Assembly: GCA_009782215.1 (NCBI GenBank)
Contig: WRKO01000021.1
Coordinates: 1-45,054, forward strand
DNA from: Oscillospiraceae bacterium
GTDB taxonomy: Bacteria > Bacillota > Clostridia > Oscillospirales > UBA929
Direction: 5' to 3'
Length of the DNA: 45,054 nucleotides
Shown: positions 40,909 through 45,054 of the stretch, piece after piece
How positions within the stretch are numbered: position 1 is the stretch's first letter
How the letters are laid out: every line of letters begins with the position of its first letter
Made by a program: the position numbers and the translations under genes
The notes under the pieces: model-generated
Databases searched by the model: none
The model's input: only the letters and a program-made list of their open reading frames with translations
Told to the model about the DNA's origin: nothing

Positions 40909-43158
40909 CTAGGGCAAATACTGCAAGTACGATTGGTCGGACTCAAATTCAAAGTTGGAGTAGCTGATTGTCGCCCGATTCATGGTGACTATGAAGCCAA
41001 AGCCCTTGGCGTGGATTTTGCCTGTGGCGTAGTCAAACCGCAGGGCAAGACGGAGGTCGTAGCCATCGATAACCACCTGCCCGCCGGTTTCCACACTGCC
41101 GTAAATTCCCCCGCTTACGGCATTGAGGTTGCTGAGTATGTCCAAGCCGTATTCCATCGGGGTAAAGGTTTCGTTAATGGATGCGGCAGATACGTTGGTA
41201 GTGAACTCGTTGTTTCCCGGGAATATTGTGGTATACGAACGGACGGGCCCTTCCCCAGCCGTTAGCTGTAGATTGCCGTTTCCGAGGATTGCCAGTGTCG
41301 CGTCGGTTACATCCCCCTGCCAAACCGAGCTGAGGAAATGACCAAGTGCAAACTCTGTGGCTTCTCTCCTTGGCGGGATGTTGACCCTTGCAAATATAAA
41401 GTCAAAGGTTTTTGCTCGGTCATAGCTTAGAATAAAGTCGGCTGTTCTTGTGCCGGTGAATGTTATATTCTCGTTGACGAGGATTGTGTTTATAAGCTCA
41501 AGCTCACCCGCAACCAGCGGACGTCCTTGCGGGGGCGACTTTCTCGGGGGCAGCGGCTCTACCACCTTATCGGTGACAGAACCGGGGGGTGGGCTTATGT
41601 CGGGGTCGGGGCTTGGGCTTGGGCTGGGTTCAACCGTGCCGCCTCCATTGCCGTCGCCACCTCCGTCGCCGCCTCCTCCGCCGCCCGGCGGTCTTTCGGC
41701 AATCCGGTCTCCCGGGCTTCCGGGTGTTGGCCCATAGATGACAAACTTAGACCATGTTCTCTCCATCGTAGGTATGTCAATGTCAAGCCACGGTTTGTCG
41801 GGGCTTCGCCCGCCGCCGGGGGTCACAGGCGTTCTCCTCCTCGCGGCGGAGACGTTGTCGGGGTCTTGGCCGGGAGGTCTTGTGACGAGGATGAACTCAT
41901 CGCCTTTTGTCACCGGGCCGACGTTGTAGTCGGAGTCGTAAATCAGCTTGCTGCCGTCAAGCTTAAAGAGGAAGGGCGTTCCGTCCACCTCGTCGATGAA
42001 GATGGCGCTGTCTCCCGCGACGAGGAAGAAGCCGAGGAAGGGGCCGTCGCCGCCGCCGGGAACAAAGTCGAAGTCATGCGTCCAGATGTCGATGTAGGGG
42101 TTGTTCAGGCCGCGGCCGAGTTCGCAGATATATCTGCCGGGCCATATTGCCCGCGCGTACTCGTAGGATTTCAGCATGGTGATGACGCCCTGCTCGCGGG
42201 TATAGGGCCCGTCCGGGCCGAAGCGGTTGCTTCCGACGCCCGACATGATGCCCGCCGCCTGCACCCGCCCCACGGCGTCCCGCGCCCAGTTTGCGACGCT
42301 GCCGCTGTCGGCAAAGGAGGAGGCTTGGCTTGGGAACGGCTGGCCGATGGCGTCGGAAAGCTGCGCGAGCATGACGGCGGCCATTTCGCGGGTAAGCGGC
42401 CCGTTCGGGTTAAAGTTCCCGCCGCCGACGCCCGACGCGATGCCGACCTTCGCCGCCTTGCGCACGTTGATATCGTTCGTGTCGTTGAAGGAGGGCAGGT
42501 CGCCGGTAATCGGGCCAAGCTCTTCCTCATACAGCGCGATGGCCAGCGCCGCAAATTCGGCGCGGGTGAGGTTTTGCTGGTAATTCGCTTGCAGCAGCGC
42601 CGGTACCAGCCCCAAGTTGACGCCCTGCGTCACCGACGGCCGCGCCCAGTCCGAAGCCCCTCCGGGCGTCTGCGAAGGCGCCGGGGACGGAACCGGGGAC
42701 GGCGCCGGGGAACCGGCTAACACTTCCACCTGAAGGGTTGTGGCGTTGCCAAGGTAGATACTGTACAAGCCCGACTCGGCGAAGGTGTACGAAGCGCCCG
42801 AGGCGCCGCGATAGACGGGCGAATCACTAAGCCCATGCTCGCCCATCGCGGAGCTGTCCCACGCTGTAATCCTGTGGATGACAAACCCCACACCCGAAAC
42901 GCTTAACACCGAGCGCAGCGCGAGCTTGAATCTTGGCGCGCTCTCGCCGTATTCTCCGAACGTGGTGTCAACATAGTTGGGAACCGGCGTGATGGAATAG
43001 CTGAAATGCGGCGGGAAATAAGTGAAGTTTTCCGTCCACACATTGCCCGACACGGTGCCGTACGGCGGCGGGGTGTTCGCGGTATTCGCGGAAACAAAGG
43101 TTAAGCTGCCCGCCAGAATAACCAGAACCATCGCCAGTGACAGGATTTTCGTTTTCAT
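40909..43158 (-). CDS. SLH-domain surface protein with Gly/Pro-rich linker
   Basis: From the ATG at 43158 (AAAGGATGTG upstream) this 749-residue protein has a signal peptide (MKTKILSLAMVLVILAGSLTFVSA), an N-terminal beta domain, a Pro-Ser linker, and three SLH units at about residues 175-365: WARPSVTQGVNLGLVPALL, FNDTNDINVRKAAKVGIASGVGGGNFNPNGPLTREM and FADSGSVANWARDAVGRVQAAGIMSG. Unlike many SLH proteins, the anchor is internal. A Gly- and Pro-rich linker (GGGGGGDGGGDGNGGG, then SPSPSPDPD) leads to a C-terminal ~190-residue domain of unknown type. It probably sits on the cell wall with the C-terminus exposed. An in-frame ATG at 43200 is rejected because it precedes the signal peptide. Confidence 0.87.
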   Translation of the reverse strand: MKTKILSLAMVLVILAGSLTFVSANTANTPPPYGTVSGNVWTENFTYFPPHFSYSITPVPNYVDTTFGEYGESAPRFKLALRSVLSVSGVGFVIHRITAWDSSAMGEHGLSDSPVYRGASGASYTFAESGLYSIYLGNATTLQVEVLAGSPAPSPVPSPAPSQTPGGASDWARPSVTQGVNLGLVPALLQANYQQNLTRAEFAALAIALYEEELGPITGDLPSFNDTNDINVRKAAKVGIASGVGGGNFNPNGPLTREMAAVMLAQLSDAIGQPFPSQASSFADSGSVANWARDAVGRVQAAGIMSGVGSNRFGPDGPYTREQGVITMLKSYEYARAIWPGRYICELGRGLNNPYIDIWTHDFDFVPGGGDGPFLGFFLVAGDSAIFIDEVDGTPFLFKLDGSKLIYDSDYNVGPVTKGDEFILVTRPPGQDPDNVSAARRRTPVTPGGGRSPDKPWLDIDIPTMERTWSKFVIYGPTPGSPGDRIAERPPGGGGGGDGGGDGNGGGTVEPSPSPSPDPDISPPPGSVTDKVVEPLPPRKSPPQGRPLVAGELELINTILVNENITFTGTRTADFILSYDRAKTFDFIFARVNIPPRREATEFALGHFLSSVWQGDVTDATLAILGNGNLQLTAGEGPVRSYTTIFPGNNEFTTNVSAASINETFTPMEYGLDILSNLNAVSGGIYGSVETGGQVVIDGYDLRLALRFDYATGKIHAKGFGFIVTMNRATISYSNFEFESDQSYLQYLP

Positions 43159-43234
43159 TGCCCACACATCCTTTTTTTGATTGGATATTGCCCGCGCCAA
43201 AGGTATCGAAAAACGCGCTCGTTTGCGTTATATA

Positions 43235-43263
43235 ATTTTACCACTTTATTCAGCGTATTGCAA
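43235..43263 (-). promoter_or_regulatory. Promoter of the internal-SLH surface protein
   Basis: On the minus strand TTGCAA (43263-43258) and TAAAAT (43240-43235) are exactly 17 bases apart. A ~70-base leader follows. It begins only 23 bases after the mnmG stop codon, so the SLH gene is independent of mnmG. Confidence 0.75.
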
Positions 43264-43285
43264 ACGGCGGCAGTCCGCCCCCGGC

Positions 43286-45054
43286 CTATGTCCGCCGCAG
43301 CCAAATCATCAGCGCCGTCAAATCGGCGGGGTTGACGCCCGACACCCGCGACGCCTGACCCAGATTTTCCGGCCGGACGCGGGCCAGCTTTTCCCGCGCC
43401 TCAAGGCGCAGCCCTTGGATGGAGACATAGTCAATATCTTCGGGCAGGGCGCGGTTTTCCATATGCGCCATTTCCTCCATCAGCGCCCGCTGGCGGCGCA
43501 GATAGCCTTCGTATTTGACTTGGATTTCCACCTGTTCCGCCACCTCGTCCGGCAGAGGCTCCGGCGGCCGGGCGGCTTCGGTCTGCATCAAAACGGCGTA
43601 GGAAACCTCCGGGCGGCGCAGCTTGGGGAGGAGGTTTGCCTTTTTGAGCCGCGCGATTTCATCCTCCGCCATTTTGTATTTCGCCCTAACCGCGTCATAC
43701 CGCGCCTTCGGCACAAGACCCAGCTCATAGCCGATGGGCGTCAGGCGGGCGTCGGCGTTGTCCTGCCGCAGCAGCAAGCGGTATTCGCTTCTGGAGGTCA
43801 TCATGCGGTACGGCTCCTCCGTGCCGCGCGTCACAAGGTCGTCAATCAGCGTGCCGATATAGCTTGACGAGCGCGGAAGGACAAACGGCGGCTCGCCTTG
43901 GGCGAACCGCGCCGCGTTAATGCCCGCCGCCAGTCCCTGCGCGGCGGCTTCCTCATACCCGGACGAGCCTAAAATCTGCCCCGCGCCGAACAATCCGGGG
44001 TGTTTCTTCACCATCAGCGACGGCGTGAACGCCAGAGGGTCGGCGCAGTCGTATTCAATGGCGTAGCCGGGACGGGTCATCACGGCGTTTTCCAGCCCCG
44101 CCAAGGCGTGAAGGACGCGCTCCTGCACCTCCTCCGGCATGGAGGAGGATAAGCCTTGCAGATAATATTCGTCTGTGTCCAGCCCCATCGGCTCGCAGAA
44201 AACCGGGTGGCGCTCTTTCTCCGCGAAACGCACCACCTTGTCTTCAATCGACGGGCAGTACCGTGCGCCCACGCCCTCAATCACGCCGGAATACATCGGG
44301 CTTTTGTCTAAGTTCTCCCGCAGGACGGCATGGGCGGCTTCGTTCGTCCACGTCATATAGCAGGAGACGAGGTTTCTCACCGGGCGGGGCGTTGTGAACG
44401 AGAACGGGACGGTGTCCTCCCCGTCCTGACGCTCCATTTTGAAAAAATCAATCGTCCGTCCCAGCGCGCGGGGCGGCGTGCCGGTCTTAAAACGGCGCAG
44501 CCGCAGCCCCAGCCGCAGCAGGGATTGCGACAATTCTGTAGCCGGCGGCATCCCGTCCGGCCCCGCCTCGCGGACATGGCTCCCGGTGAGGATACGGCTG
44601 TTCAGAAACGTCCCCGCCGCAATCACCACGGCTTTGGCATGGTATTCCATGCCGGCGGCGGTGGTCAACAGCCACAGGCGGGACGGCGCGTCCTCCGGGG
44701 CGATGTGCGCAATCTCCGCTTGCTTGAGGGTCGCCTCGCGCTCCAAAGCACGCTTCATATAGGCGCGATAGGCGGCGCGGTCGGCTTGAGCCCGCAGTGA
44801 GTGAACCGCCGGACCCTTGCCGCGGTTTAACATTCTGTATTGGATGCAGCAGGCGTCGGCTGCTTTGCCCATCTCGCCGCCCAGCGCGTCAATCTCGCGC
44901 ACCAGACAGCCCTTCGCCGTGCCGCCGACGGAGGGGTTGCAGGGCATATTGCCCACCGCGTCCAGCTGCGCGGCGAAGCATATCACCGAACAGCCCAAAC
45001 GCGATGCCGCCAGCGCGGCTTCGATGCCCGCGTGTCCGGCGCCGATAACGGCAA
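43286..45054 (-). CDS. mnmG: tRNA uridine-5-carboxymethylaminomethyl modification enzyme MnmG (5'-truncated)
   Basis: MnmG, with MnmE, builds the cmnm5 group on the wobble uridine of several tRNAs using FAD, NADH and folate. The frame is open to the window edge; the first visible residues are AVIGAGHAGIEAALAASRLG, the FAD-binding motif, so only about six N-terminal residues are missing. Other landmarks are MPCNPSVGGTAKGCLVREIDALGGEMGKAAD, YCPSIEDKVVRFAEKERHPVF, and the C-terminal helical region VSGVNPADLTALMIWLRR that contacts MnmE. No rsmG follows as it does in many Firmicutes; the next gene has its own promoter. Confidence 0.96.
   Translation of the reverse strand, partial: AVIGAGHAGIEAALAASRLGCSVICFAAQLDAVGNMPCNPSVGGTAKGCLVREIDALGGEMGKAADACCIQYRMLNRGKGPAVHSLRAQADRAAYRAYMKRALEREATLKQAEIAHIAPEDAPSRLWLLTTAAGMEYHAKAVVIAAGTFLNSRILTGSHVREAGPDGMPPATELSQSLLRLGLRLRRFKTGTPPRALGRTIDFFKMERQDGEDTVPFSFTTPRPVRNLVSCYMTWTNEAAHAVLRENLDKSPMYSGVIEGVGARYCPSIEDKVVRFAEKERHPVFCEPMGLDTDEYYLQGLSSSMPEEVQERVLHALAGLENAVMTRPGYAIEYDCADPLAFTPSLMVKKHPGLFGAGQILGSSGYEEAAAQGLAAGINAARFAQGEPPFVLPRSSSYIGTLIDDLVTRGTEEPYRMMTSRSEYRLLLRQDNADARLTPIGYELGLVPKARYDAVRAKYKMAEDEIARLKKANLLPKLRRPEVSYAVLMQTEAARPPEPLPDEVAEQVEIQVKYEGYLRRQRALMEEMAHMENRALPEDIDYVSIQGLRLEAREKLARVRPENLGQASRVSGVNPADLTALMIWLRRT

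Noticed and set aside
41527..42720. 397-codon plus-strand frame opposite the second SLH protein
   Set aside because: Shadow frame; the minus strand carries signal peptide, SLH units, promoter and ribosome-binding site.
1..45054. CRISPR arrays, insertion sequences, tRNA or rRNA genes
   Set aside because: No regularly spaced direct repeats, transposase-like frame, tRNA cloverleaf or rRNA segment was noticed on either strand, although tRNA detection by eye is not complete.

Overview
The window looks like a chromosomal segment of a moderately GC-rich, spore-forming, Gram-positive (monoderm) member of the Clostridia. The evidence is a SpoVAC-type spore membrane protein, a SpoIID-like/peptidoglycan-binding protein, S-layer-homology (SLH) surface proteins, and a clostridial ribosomal super-operon in which rpsD lies between rpsK and rpoA. 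No species can be named from the sequence alone.

Layout. (1) 1-1.2 kb: an AT-richer patch with a 5'-truncated GNAT acetyltransferase and a flavin-reductase-like flavoprotein. (2) 1.3-8.7 kb: a divergent catabolic island. An AraC-family regulator heads a tightly coupled minus-strand operon (two Gfo/Idh/MocA oxidoreductases, an AP-endonuclease-type TIM-barrel isomerase, an FAD flavoprotein). Facing it is a second TIM-barrel/oxidoreductase pair. A promoter with an inverted-repeat operator sits between the two arms. (3) 9.0-14.1 kb: a YknXYZ/MacAB-like exporter (adaptor, ATPase, permease) followed by a tandem VOC-domain protein. (4) 14.1-23.0 kb: surface and spore genes: an SLH protein, a clostripain-family lipoprotein, a SpoIID-like protein with four peptidoglycan-binding repeats, a small probable lipoprotein, a solitary spoVAC, and two zinc-ribbon proteins. 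(5) 23.1-38.9 kb: the complete S10-spc-alpha super-operon on the minus strand, from rpsJ to rplQ, including secY, adk, map, infA, rpmJ, rpsD and rpoA. (6) 38.9-45.05 kb: a DUF4914-like P-loop protein, a second SLH protein, and mnmG, which runs off the right edge.

The most unusual signals are: a translated ~147-residue Pro/Glu/Ala extension on ribosomal protein S17; low-complexity tails on its neighbours S3 and L16; an arrangement at spoVAC where a sigma-G-like promoter lies inside one arm of a hairpin that would mask the spoVAC ribosome-binding site only in read-through mRNA; a near-consensus UP element before the S10 promoter; the divergent oxidoreductase/TIM-barrel island, which includes one oxidoreductase with a degenerate nucleotide-binding motif; and an exporter adaptor that seems to hold two lipoyl/coiled-coil modules plus a Trp-Asp-Gly-rich tail. 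Functions rest on motif recognition by eye; no database search was run.
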